Part shown: positions 33,056-43,844 of the stretch, one piece after another | How the letters are laid out: the number at the start of each line of letters is the position of its first letter | Position numbering within the stretch: the stretch's first letter is position 1 | From: Erpobdella octoculata | Taxonomy: Eukaryota > Annelida > Clitellata > Hirudinida > Erpobdellidae | Assembly: GCA_963978895.1 (NCBI GenBank) | Contig: OZ022245.1 | Location: 19,298,414 to 19,362,413 of the forward strand | DNA length: 64,000 bases | Direction: 5' to 3' | Notes under the pieces: generated by a model | Database searches by the model: none | What the model saw: only the letters and a program-made list of their open reading frames with translations | Told to the model about the DNA's origin: nothing | Position numbers and translations under genes: made by a program

Positions 33056-34119
33056 TCTATATATATAAAAGGCAACGTATGTTCATTAATAACGCCAAAA
33101 CCAATGAAGGGATTTGCACGAAATTTTACATAATAAACATTTACCACCTAACAAATAATCTCATTTATTTAAAAAAATTGTTTTGAATGTTTTTAGAAAA
33201 TTAATTTTTAGAAATATTTTATCTATGCAATTTTAGAAAATTAATTTTTAGAAATATTTTATCTATGCAATTATATCGCGGCTTAACGAGCTTAGGGTTG
33301 CTTTCGACTTCTGTTCCGTCGTTGTTGGTTGTCGCGATTTCTCAAAATCAAAAGTGAGTATTATTTTACTTATATCAATTATATCAATATATCAAAAGTA
33401 ATATATAATATACTATATACTATACTATTATTTTTTTAATTACTGTATATCGTTCAAATGTTTTTGAATGTTTTAGAAAATTAATTTTTTTAAATATTTT
33501 CGCTATTGTATCAGAGCTATGTTTTGTTTACATTCGCTGTTTATCGTCTCGGTTTCTCGAAATCAAAGTAATTTAAAAACTTAGGCTACTATTCTTATAT
33601 TATTTACTTAGGCTACTATTTTTATATTATTTAATTGTTAATTATTGTTGTGTATATATTAAATTGTAAATTGTTTCGGTCGTTGTGTGTCAGGCTATCA
33701 TTATCGCTCTACCAGTCTAACCACTCTAACCAATCTAACCACTCTAACCTCTAACAGATATTATTTTGTGCTACTTTTAGTCTAACAGATATTATTTTGT
33801 GCTTACAGACAAGAAAATTGAAAAATTTATTGTGAGTGAGTATATCAATATAACTATTAATGTATTTTAAGTATAATAGTATAACTATTAATGCACCTTA
33901 TGGAAAAACAAAAAACATTGTGTATCAGAAAGCTTTGCAATAAAATGACTGTATGTGTTTGTTGTATTTCTTTTAATTAAAAATCAAAAGTATCTGCATA
34001 AATGTTTCAATAGATGCAAAGATGCCCGGGCAAACGAGCGGTTAAGGAAACGGGAGCCAGAGAGAAAAACGATAAAAAAACCTTTAAATTCCCCGGGCAA
34101 CGCCGGGTAACCCAGCTAG
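33056..34119 (+). mobile_element. Helitron family A, non-autonomous copy (A1)
   Basis: Starts TCTATATATATAAAAGGC and ends with the hairpin CCCCGGGCAACGCCGGG followed by TAACCCAGCTAG|T. Near 33892-33945 it keeps the last codons of the helicase (APYGKTKNIVYQKALQ). Interior contains duplicated TTAGAAAATTAATTTTTAGA blocks (33190 and 33235) and ATTATTTTGTGCT repeats (33755 and 33790). Otherwise non-coding. Confidence 0.85.
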
Positions 34120-34120
34120 T

Positions 34121-34211
34121 ATAAATATAAATATAAATGTAAATGTAAATGTAAATGTAAATGTAAATGTAAATGTAAATGTAAATGTAAATGTAAATGT
34201 AAATGTAAATG
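34121..34211. repeat. (AAATGT)n microsatellite
   Basis: About 13 copies of a hexamer, grown from the ATAAATATAAAT sequence that follows both Helitron A 3' ends. Confidence 0.95.
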
Positions 34212-34691
34212 GCCTGGAATATCTATATATATAAAAGGCAACGTCTGTTCATTAATAACGCCAAAACCAATGAAGGGATTTGCACGAAATTTTACATAAT
34301 AAACATTTGCCACCTAACAAATGTCTTTTTTATTTAAAAAAATTGTTTTGAATGTTTTTAGAAAATTAATTTTTAGAAATATTTTCGTCTATGCAATTAT
34401 ATCGCGGCTTAACGAGCTGAGAGTTGTTGTCGCCTTCTGTTCCGCCGTTGTTGGTTTATTTTACTTATATCAAAAGTACTATATACTATATACTATACTA
34501 TTATTTTCTTTAACTTTTTTAATTACTGTATATCGTTCAAATGTTTTTGAATGTTTTAGAAAATTAATTTTTTTTAAATATTTTCGCTATTTTATCAGAG
34601 CTATGTTTTGTTTACATTCGCTGTTTATCGTCTCGGTTTCTCGAAATCAAAGTAATTTAAAAACTTAGGCTACTATTCCTATATTATTTAA

Positions 34692-36127
34692 CTAGCAGTG
34701 CCCGTAGCGGCTTCGCTCGCATGAAATTAGAGAGTTTGAACAGTGCATCCATAGTAGAGATCAATTGTTTAGGTCTCGGGTAGGCCCTTCGACAACTTAG
34801 CCCAGTCCGTTTTAAAAACCCGAACTCCTGGCCCGGCACAGCCCGTCTGAATTAGGCCCGGCCCCTTTTTACAGGCCTAGAAGTTCTATATACTTGATGA
34901 AAAACTTCGGCCCGTCCCACCTTGACTTCAGGTTTAGCCCGGCCCAAATAAAACCCTAAAATCACTAAAACATCTATATACTTGGTGAAAAATCTCGGCC
35001 CGTCCCACCTTGATTTAAGGTTTGGCCTGGCCCGTGTGAAGACTCTAAAATAAAGGCTTGGCCCGGCCGGTGATAAACTGTACTTAGCTACTTTTAACCG
35101 GCACAAAACTTCAAAATACTAATTTTTACATTTGTAGCACTTACAGTTTTTGAGTAGCAGTTATTTTGAAATCAAATAACCCTTATTTCTACCCCACATT
35201 TGAGGTCCTGGAAACCAAATTTTTAAAAAATGTTGAAACACTTATATCATTATTTTTTGAGTATATACTAAATACTAATTTTGACATCTGTAGCATTCAC
35301 AGTTTTTGAGTAGCAGTTACTTTAAAAACCAAAGAAACCTTTTTCCATCCCACATTTGAGGTCCTGAAAACCAAAATTTCAAAAAATGGTGAAACACGTA
35401 TATCATTATTTTTAGAGTAGAAACTAAATACTAATTTTTACTCCTTTAGGATTCACAGTTTTTGAGTAGAAGCTACTTTAAAAACCAAATAACCCAATTT
35501 TCCAACCCACATTTGAGGTCCGGGAAACCAAATTTGTGAAAAATGGTGAAACACGTATATCTTTATTTTTAGAAAAGAAACTAAATAATAATTTTTACAT
35601 CTGTGGTATTTACTGTTTTTGAGTAGCAGTTACTATGAAAGACAAATAGCCCTATTTTCCACCCAACATTTGAAGTCCTGGAAACTAAATTTTCAAAAAA
35701 TGCTAAAACACGTATTTCATTATTTTTGAAGTAGAAACTAAATACTAATTTTTACTCCTGTAGCATTAACAGTTTTTGAGTAGAAGCTACTTTAAAAACC
35801 AAATAACCCAATTTTCCAACCCACATTTGAGGTCCGGGAAACCGAATTTTCAAAAAATGGTGAAACATGTATTTTTTTATTTTTCAAAAAGAATCTATAT
35901 ACCAAATTTCAGAAAAAATTTTTAGAAAAAATGTTTAGAAAAAAGTTTGTTTTCCAGTTTTTTTCCCTCAGGAGCAAAATTTTCAAAAATCCTTTCTTAG
36001 CGGATGTTTACGCTATAAAAGTAATATAAGTTCCAAATTTCACGTTCCTAGGATGAGGCGTTTGAGCTCGGCGTTGATTATCAGTCAGTCATCTGTCAGT
36101 CAGGACATGTTCTTTTATATATATAGA
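34692..36127 (-). mobile_element. Helitron family B, full-length copy nested in Helitron A2
   Basis: Minus strand runs from TCTATATATATAAAAGAACA to CACTGCTAG with A and T on either side. Interior: GGCCCG repeats and about 155-bp units (35130-35870) as in the 21661 copy. Comparison with A1 shows the host sequence (TATATTATTTA/TTGT) split at this point. Confidence 0.88.
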
Positions 36128-36489
36128 TTTTCTAATTATTATTGTTGTGTATATATTAAATTGTGAATTGTTTCGGTCGTTGTGTGTCAGGCTATCATTA
36201 TCGCTCTACCAGTCTAACGGTTAGAGTAGACTAGACCGTCTAACCACTCTAACCTCTAACAGATATTATTTTGTGCTACTTTTAGTCTAACAGATATTAT
36301 TTTGTGCTTACAGACTTAAAAAAGAAAATTGAAAAATTTATTGTGAGTGAGTATATAAATATAACTACTAATTAGTATAACTATTAATGTATTTTAAGTA
36401 TAAAATATAACTATTAATGTAAATTTCTTTACGTTTTTTATTTCATTCGTTACATTGCACATGATTACGTTATAAGATTATCTTTTCAG

Positions 36490-36577
36490 AGAGGAGATCC
36501 AGAAAAAGAGTGGCTGCTGCCAGGTCCAACCAATCAGTTAAACAACATCAGATTAGATTAGAGGCTGACCGACTGAG
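36490..36577 (+). pseudogene. Helitron A2 RepHel N-terminal exon
   Basis: Preceded by TTATCTTTTCAG and followed by GTAAGT, it reads RRSRKRVAAARSNQSVKQHQ then IRLEADRLR. The basic RANQ--RLEADR block is typical of the N-terminal part of animal Helitron Rep-helicase proteins. The next family exons are missing. Confidence 0.65.
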
Positions 36578-36689
36578 GTAAGTAATTTTATGTTATTTTA
36601 ATTAATTAATATTTTAATTAATTAATGTTGTATTGCATTAAAAAGTGTTCATTATTTCTGTTTTCCTACGTAAAATAGATCTGCCGCAC

Positions 36690-37055
36690 GCAGAAACAAC
36701 TATGCAAACCAGATTAACTATCAAGGCGCTGACCAACAACCTCATCGAAGCTACAATCTTGACTGGCTGTGCACAAGGTGAAAATGTTTTTATTCCCAGA
36801 ATACCGCTCATTCCGAGTGATTTGCCATTAACTTTCAAGCGTTTACAGTTTCCTGTTCGTCTGGCCTTTGCCATGTCCATCAACAAAGCTCAAGGCCAGT
36901 CGTTGAAAGTGGCTGGCATTAACTTGGAAACCCCTTGTTTCTCACATGGTCAGCTGTATGTGGCATGTTCCCGTGTTGGAAGCCCGAACAATTTGTACAT
37001 ATATGCACCTTATGGAAAAACAAAAAACATTGTGTATCAGAAAGCTTTGCAATAA
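36690..37055 (+). pseudogene. Helitron A2 Pif1-like helicase, C-terminal end
   Basis: Reads LIEATILTGCAQGENVFIP, RIPLIPSDLPLTFKRLQFPV, FAMSINKAQGQSL, CFSHGQLYVACSRVG and ends KNIVYQKALQ at a proper stop. These are the last helicase motifs (including the INKAQGQS and YVACSRV motifs) of Helitron SF1 helicases. Only the last quarter of the helicase remains. Confidence 0.9.
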
Positions 37056-37254
37056 AATGACTGTATGTGTTTGTTGTATTTCTTTTAATTAAAAATCAAA
37101 AGTATCTGCATAAATGTTTCAATAGATGCAAAGATGCCCAGGCAAACAAGCGGTTAAGGAAACGGGAGCCAGAGAGAAAAACAATAAAAAACCTTTAAAT
37201 TCACCGGGCAACGCCGGGTAACCCAGCTAGTATAAATATAAATATAAGGAATAA

Positions 37255-37558
37255 TATAATAAATATACTAGGAATCGAACCCACGTGTCTACGGCAACAC
37301 CGCCTCGCCTAAATGCAAGCGCTCTTACCAACTGAGCCACCGACCATCACCAAAAAATGATGGCTAGAAGTCTCAGTCTTTCGGAGCTACTTAACATTAG
37401 ACTACGACTATGATAGGCGCAGAACTCCTTACTTCGGCTGGACTCGACAGCTAGTCTGCTGCCAGAGAGGTAATCGCCTTATTTCGAAGAATATACAATG
37501 CGTAATCTGTTTGTATTGAAACGAGTCGGCGGTGGGTAAAATGCAGACCGCGCACTTA
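37255..37558 (-). repeat. tRNA-like SINE-type repeat, longest copy
   Basis: Minus strand: a body of about 180 bp (including CATAGTCGTAGTCTAATG and GTTAAGTAGCTCCGAAAGAC), then GGTCGGTGGCTCAGTTGG...GGTTCGATTCCTAGTA and a TA-rich tail. The body is shared with 2490-2600. Unlike usual SINEs, the tRNA-like part lies at the 3' side, next to the TA-rich tail. Confidence 0.6.
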
Positions 37559-37931
<373 letters not shown>

Positions 37932-37941
37932 CGTATATATA

Positions 37942-38213
37942 CTAGCGGAGATACCCGGCGTTGCCCGGGTTTTTTAGAGGTTTTTCTAATGTTTGTCTAT
38001 TTCCCTCCCGTTTCCTTTCCCACTTGATTTCCCGCTGCTGCTTGCATTCCCGTTTTCGTTCGCTTTCCCGGTCGCTTTCCCGCTCCCGGTCGCTTTCCGG
38101 CACCCGGTCGTTTTCCCGTTCCCGCTCACGTTTGCTCTCCCGTTCCCGCTTGCTTTCCCGTTCCCGGTCGTTTTCCCGTTTCTATAAGAGACAAACTAAC
38201 CCACAAACATTCA
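37942..38213 (-). mobile_element. Helitron family C, inverted copy
   Basis: Forward sequence begins CTAGCGGAGATACCCGGCG (inverted 3' end) and carries the inverted minisatellite (CGCTTTCCCGGTCG units); its 5' end meets the 5' end of the next copy head to head at 38214. Confidence 0.75.
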
Positions 38214-38785
38214 TCTATATATATATTAAAATGAATGTCTGTGAGTTTGTGGATCTGACTCTTATAGAAATCTAAACCGATGGAGCGATTCTGATTAAAT
38301 TTGGCATACAGGGAAAGAAATTTAAGAAGGTTTGGACTCCCTACTCCGATCCCCCGGCTCAGGGGGGCAAAAAAACCTTTCTAGGCCAAAAGTGCCTATG
38401 TACGACCATCAGAAATAATTGCGTAATAAAATTCAAATTTAGTTTAAGTAACAACGTTTGAAGGCTTCAAGCAACTTTTAGCCAGTTTTAGCAAATCTAT
38501 TTTACGTTTTATGGGCTAAAAGAAGTTAGGAAAAAATGGAAAAGAGAAAATGAGCGTGAACGGGAGAGCAACCGGGAACGGGAGAGCAACCGGGAACGGG
38601 AGAGCAACCGGGAACGGGAGAGCAAGCGTGAGCGGGAACGGGAAAACGACCGGGAACGGGAAAGCGACCGGGAACGTGGAAAGCGACTAGAAGTGGGAGA
38701 GCAAGGGGGGAAGGAAACGCGAGCAAGAGAGAAAATCGATAACAAAACTTCTGAAGACCCCGAGCAACGCCGGGTAACCCCGCTA
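38214..38785 (+). mobile_element. Helitron family C, full copy
   Basis: TCTATATATATATTAAAATG start, CCAAAAGTGCCTATGTACGA and CAAATTTAGTTTAAGTAACA landmarks, minisatellite 38560-38690, ending CGCCGGGTAACCCCGCTAG|T. 572 bp. Confidence 0.82.
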
Positions 38786-38940
38786 GTAATTAAATAAATG
38801 TTAACGAAAAATTAAGAATTTTTTTTTTAATAATAATTTTATATTAATACATATTTACAACTAAAATTCAACCGAATACGTTGTTTACTGAATCTTGGTT
38901 ATTTATTTTTAATAGTTAAATAGTTTCGGGGGGTGCGTAA

Positions 38941-39235
38941 TAAAATTCTAATTGGTGATTGCGTAATAAAATTCAAATTTAGTTTAAGTAACAACGTTTG
39001 AAGGTTTCAAGCAAGATTTAGTCACTTTTTAGCAAATTTATTTTACGTTTTATGGGCTAAAAGAGTTAGGAAAAAATGAAAAAAAGAAAATGAGCGTGAG
39101 CGAGAAAGGGAATGGGAGAGCAAGCATGAGCGAGAACGGGAGAGCAAGCGTGAGCGGGAACGGAAAAGCAAACGGGAGCGGAAAAACGACAGAAAGCGGG
39201 AAAGCGGCCGAGAACGGGAAAGCAAACGGGAATTG
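38941..39235 (+). mobile_element. Helitron family C, internal fragment
   Basis: Begins in the CAAATTTAGTTTAAGTAACA landmark and runs through the minisatellite (GAGCGTGAGCGGGAACGG type), then changes into helicase coding sequence at about 39240. 38786-38940 to its left is AT-rich with no feature. Confidence 0.7.
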
Positions 39236-39239
39236 GTGT

Positions 39240-39840
39240 CATACAAATTGATTGATACAGTTTGTGATGCCAGCGAAGCCATAAATTATCCAACAGAGTT
39301 TTTGAACTCATTGGATTTGCCAGGCATGTCATCGCATCATCTACAACTTAAAGTTGTATCTTCGGTTATTCTATTTCGAATTTGAACCCATTGCGGCTCT
39401 GCAATGGCACGCGATTAGTAATTGAAAAATTGATGAAAAACATTGTCGAAGCCTGCATTTTGAATGGCAAGTTCCGAGGCGAAAGTGTTTTGCTGCCACG
39501 GATCCCAATAATTTCTACAGAAGTGCATATTGAATTCAAATGAATTCAATTTACAATAAGATTGACATTCGCAATGACAATTAATAAGTCGCAAGGCCAA
39601 ACAATGTCTGTTTGTGACTTAGATTTGGGCACGCCATATTTTTCTCACGAACAATTACCTATACGTGGCATGTTCTTGCGAGGGCAAACCATCCAGTATG
39701 TTTGTGTTGGCAAAAAACATTGTACACTCGATTGCTCTTAGATATTTTTTTTTAAATTGACATAATTTGTACATTAAACTTTTAATAAAGAAACTAAAAT
39801 AATTTATAAGCCAAAACAACGTTTGCTGGGTCAGCTATTA
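39240..39840 (+). pseudogene. Helitron helicase C-terminal pseudogene
   Basis: Multi-frame reading gives [63 protein letters not shown] and [14 protein letters not shown], i.e. the Pif1-like end of a Helitron helicase more diverged than A2. Several stops and frameshifts (e.g. a duplicated GAATTCAA at about 39532-39548). Fused upstream to family C, suggesting that an autonomous relative of family C is the source. A TTTGCTGGGTCAGCTA end lies near 39825. Confidence 0.75.
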
Positions 39841-39974
39841 TATATAATAGCATATGTCTGTGTAAGACGTCTGTATAAGACGCCGGTGTAAGACGTCTGT
39901 GTAAGACGTTGTTGTGTGACGAACTGCTATCTATGGCAAATTAATTTATATATAATAAATAATTATATAAATAC

Positions 39975-40022
<48 letters not shown>
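39841..40022. repeat. Short GTAAGACG(T/C) repeats and (TA)n
   Basis: TGTGTAAGACGTC-type words occur four times at 39853-39910; (TA)n occupies 39979-40018. Confidence 0.7.
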
Positions 40023-40205
40023 CTAGCGGGGTTACCCGGCGTTGCTCGGGGTTTTTAGAGTTTTTTTATCGTTTTTCTCTAGCTCCCGCTTAATTCTCCG
40101 TTTTCTCTCCTGCTCCCGGTCGTTTTCCCGTTCGGGCTTGCTCTCCCACTCCCGGTCGCTTTCCCGCTCCCGGTCGCTTTCTCGATTCCGGTCGCTTTCC
40201 CGCCC
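40023..40205 (-). mobile_element. Helitron family C, inverted 3' fragment
   Basis: Forward CTAGCGGGGTTACCCGGCG end plus inverted minisatellite; truncated near 40205. Sequence 40206-40370 is unique and holds an ATTAAGAAGTCCAT inverted repeat around 40280. Confidence 0.7.
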
Positions 40206-40369
40206 CATCTATCTCTTAATAATTTGTAATAACGCGCAATCGGTCACATTATGCAAGAGTGGGAAGCAAGTCATGGACTTCTTAATATTAAGAAGTCCAT
40301 TAGCAAGTAATGCCTGTTACGCAATTGTAAACAGTGCTTCGAAAACTTTTGCAATGATCATGTATAGGC

Positions 40370-40743
40370 ACTTTTGGCCCGGAAGGTTTTTTGGCCCCCT
40401 GAGTCGGAGGATCGGAGAAGGAGTCCAAACCTTTTTCCCCTTCTTAACTTTCCAGGCCAAAAGTTCCTATGTACGACCATCGAAGTAATTGCGTGATAAA
40501 ATTCAAATTTTGATTACGTAATAACGTTTGAAGGTTTCATGCAACTTTTAGCAAATCTATTTTACGTTTTATGGGCTAAAATAAGGTATGAAAGAGTGGA
40601 AAAAAATGAGCGCGAGCGGGAACGGAAACGGGAGAGTAAGCGAGAACGGAAACGGTAGAGCAAGCGGGGAAGGAAACGGGAGCAAGAGAGAAAAATGATA
40701 AAAACCTCTGAAAACCCCGAGCAACGCCGGGTAACCACGCTGG
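40370..40743 (+). mobile_element. Helitron family C, 3' half
   Basis: GGCCAAAAGTTCCTATGTAC and CAAATTTTGATTACGTAATA landmarks, short minisatellite, and a mutated end CGCCGGGTAACCACGCTGG. The next family C copy starts immediately after. Confidence 0.72.
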
Positions 40744-40956
40744 TATCTATATAAAAATGAATGTTTGTATGTATGTATGTATGTATGTCCTTTATGCATT
40801 GCTACACCATTTATCCGATCGTAATGAAATTTTCACACAACCTTGAGAGTCAACGGGAATCAAAGAAAAAAATTGAAATCCGTCACAAAATGAGCGGAGC
40901 GGAGCGGGTGAGTGAGCGGGAACTATATATATATATATACACATACATTAGAGGTG

Positions 40957-42105
40957 TGCACGGTAGTGGGGACGGCGGGAATACCGCGAATTTTGCGGTA
41001 ATTCCGCGGAAATGGGGACGAATGAGGTGGGGATGCCGCGGTATTGGGGACGACTTTGCGGGGTTACCGCGGGGATGGGGACGGGTTTTTGCGGTATCAC
41101 CACAAAATTAAAATAATTTTATTTTATAAAAAATAATAATTTTTTTACTTTACCGAAAATGTATCAAGTAATAATTATCATTGCTAACGTTTTTTAATCA
41201 TGGCAACGCGCCGTTGTTTATCGCTGATAATGAATTACCGAAAGTTTTCAAGTCGTAGGTTGCATTATTTGTTTAATTTTCGAAATCGTAGTTCGAATTT
41301 CAAGTTAAATATGGAAAAGGCTGACATTCAAAAATTAGTTAACTCCAACAGTGATCGTGTCAGTACATACGAATGTGACAAAGGAAAGAGTGTTGTTTTG
41401 AAGTCATTCAAGCTAGTCAGAGTAGTAACGATAACGTGCCGGTGGCATTCGTTAAATGTGAAAAATGCAACTCAATTCTGAAGTGGAAATCTTGCGATGG
41501 TACCAGTGGGTTAAGCACTCACATCGATTTTTGTATGTCACAATCACAAGTGCCACAGAAAAGTCTGTTGTCATATACTGGAGTTAAGCTGGCAGATTCG
41601 CTTAGTATGGGATTAGGTAGAGTGAATGTATGGGTGAAGCTAGCAGACTCGGAAATAAAATTCACTTTAATAAAAAAAAACATCGATAATAAAAGATACA
41701 GGTCTATTAAGTTATAATATGCACTCAAGACTAACAATAAATGATAGACGAACTCAGCTAAGTGAAAAAAAACGTCGATGGACTTTTATTTATTCATGGT
41801 TTCAAATAAATAAATTGTATTGATTCCTATTACAGTGTAATTACAATTATATATATATATATATATATAAACACTTAAGTTAAAAATAATGACTAGTACA
41901 TGATTGAATAAAAATTGGGAATAAACGGTGCGGGGACGGATGGGGATGGGGATGAAAGATTTATGGACTGCGGGGATGGTTGGGGATGGGGATGAAACAC
42001 TGCGGGGATGGTTGGGGATGGGGACGATAATGGATGGGGATGGGGATGAGACTCACGGGGACGGTTGAAGATGGGGACGAAAAGTCATCCCCGCGCACAC
42101 CTCTA
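40957..42105 (+). mobile_element. hAT-like element with perfect 8-bp TSD
   Basis: Ends TAGAGGTGTGCACGG and CCGCGCACACCTCTA are inverted repeats typical of Ac-like hAT elements. TSD ACATACAT at 40949-40956 and 42106-42113. Sub-termini are arrays of GGGGATGGGGA-like words. Length 1149 bp; contains only the N-terminal zinc-finger part of a transposase. Confidence 0.88.
41311..41560 (+). pseudogene. hAT transposase N-terminus with BED zinc finger
   Basis: Frames: MEKADIQKLVNSNSDRVST then, one frame over, VPVAFVKCEKCNSILKW and GTSGLSTHIDFC. C-x2-C ... H-x4-C is the BED-finger pattern. A frameshift lies near 41425, and the catalytic domain is deleted. Confidence 0.7.
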
Positions 42106-42429
42106 ACATACATATACATACATAAATGAGCGAAAACGGGAACGGGAAGCCAACCGAGAGCGAAAGATAGAGCGGGAAAGGGAAAGCGACCAAGAACGGG
42201 AAAGCAACCGGGAGCGGGAAAGCGACCGGGAGCTGGAAAACGACCGAGAGCGGGAAAGCGACCGGGAGCGGAAAAGCGACCGGGAGCGGAAAAACGACCG
42301 GGAGCGGAAAAACGACCGGGAGCGGAAAAGCGACCGGGAACGCGAAAGCGGAGAAGGAAACGGGAGCGAGAGAGACAAACATTAGAAAAACCTCTAAAAA
42401 TCCCAGGCAACGCCGGGTGCCCCCGCTAG

Positions 42430-43500
42430 TAAATAAATAAATAGACAATACAGACGGACAGAAAGAAGGACAGACAGACAGACAAATAGACAGATCAGCC
42501 AACAGCAACACTGCTGAGTCCTCTACTACCAAGACAGATGAACCACCTCGCACCAGGTCAGGCAGACGTGTACATTTCAACCGTCAGAAGAACTTTATAT
42601 ATTGAATTTTTTGACTCCGTCTTCTGTGGGGGGGGGCTCACTGTAGTTCGCTCACATCCCTACAGTAGACATAAAAGTAAACATATATATAAAACCATAA
42701 CAATGGACAATGAATTAAACTGGTTCGGGGTTTTTGATCATTGATCGATTCGTGTCGGTTGCTCCAATCTTTCGTGATTTAAATAAAATCATTCAAAATA
42801 AAAGTTCGTTGTTTGTGTTGCTTGATTTGTACGCAAATAATTATAAGAAGTTACACACTTCATATGCATTTCATCATAAATTTTATAAAACTCACCTACG
42901 GGCATTTAAAGAACCCAAAAAAATTTGTTGGCCCCCCACTTTCAAAACTATTCCGGCGCCCCTGGGTCAGACAATATGCTCTGTGAGCATTGTATACACA
43001 TCGTCGAAGTCATTCTCTTGAACTGAGCATTGAGAGTATTTGTCGTAATGCAGAAGCAGTTAAGAACATGTTTGGTGTAGTACCTATCAGAAACTATTTT
43101 TTTGTAGATTCTGCCCAAAAAAAACCTGAAAGAGTTGTTGCATCAAATTTACAATTTTCAATTACTGATATTAATGAAACAGTGCTGTATGAATTGGAAA
43201 CAGGAAATCATCGCAAAATCATTCCCAAATTGTGTCCAACAAATTGTACGCACAACAATTCAATTAGTAACTTATTGATGAAGCTGCCTGGTTTGCTTCA
43301 ATCCCTAGAAAGTCCGAAGATGAGTATAGAGATATAACTATTTTGTTCAAAGGAAGATCTTTGCGCATGGCAATAACCAATTTCCATTTCATCACAACCT
43401 TGACAATAGTGCAGCACATATTAGTCTTCCTGCAGGAATTAACGCTGTATTTAAAAAAAAGTTGATATTGATGTTTGTGTCTGTCGTCAAATTTAACGAA
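42430..43500. other. Non-coding region with a hAT-like end and weak ORFs
   Basis: A right hAT-type terminus, TTCCGGCGCCCCTG at 42954-42967, has no partner. The plus-strand ORF 42990-43337 (includes SHSLELSIESICRNAEAV, NMFGVVPIRNYFFV and RKIIPKLCPTN) is not recognised; it could be a decayed hAT interior. GACAGAC-type repeats lie at 42450-42500. Confidence 0.4.
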
Positions 43501-43516
43501 CATTAACTATTTTGGT

Positions 43517-43840
43517 AATATTATTCCTATTATTGGAAAGTTCGACGATTTGCGGAAATATTTAATGAAATTATTATTAACGACATTTTTCTATTTTGTA
43601 ATTATTAATAATATTATTATTTACTAAAATGAACTTATTTGCTAATATTATTCCTATTATTGGAAAGTTCGACGCTTTGCGGAAATATTTAATGAAATTA
43701 TTATTAACCACATTTTTCTATTTTGTAATTATTATTCCTCTTATTTTAATAATTAATAATATTATTATTTAGGAAAATTAACTAATTTGCTAATATTATT
43801 CCTATTATTGGAAAGTTCGACGCTTTGCGGATATATTTTG
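43517..43840. repeat. Tandem repeat, about 130 bp x 2.5
   Basis: Three starts of CTAATATTATTCCTATTATT followed by GGAAAGTTCGACG(A/C)TTTGCGG at 43517, 43640 and 43790; the first two also share ATTTAATGAAATTATTATTA. Confidence 0.85.
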
Positions 43841-43844
43841 AGCA

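Larger units (their letters stand above)
34222..37230 (+). mobile_element. Helitron family A, copy A2 with helicase remnant and nested Helitron B
   Basis: Same TCTATATATATAAAAGGC start and CCGGGCAACGCCGGGTAACC-CAGCTAG|T end as A1. It is interrupted at 34692-36127 by Helitron B. Coding remains are an N-terminal Rep exon (36490-36577) and the C-terminal helicase part (36690-37055); the Rep domain and most of the helicase are deleted between them. It is followed by the same ATAAATATAAATATAA as A1. Confidence 0.88.
40745..42429 (+). mobile_element. Helitron family C, copy split by a hAT-like element
   Basis: 5' part 40745-40956 (TCTATATAAAAATGAATG, (TATG)n, CATTGCTACACC block, short (TA)n) and 3' part 42106-42429 (minisatellite of clear 18-bp units CGACCGGGAGCGGAAAAG, end CCCCCGCTAG|T). 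Removing the insert and one TSD restores a continuous family C element. Confidence 0.82.

Noticed and set aside
34121..34211. Telomeric repeat
   Set aside because: The AAATGT hexamer is not a known telomere unit and grows from the flank of a Helitron end.
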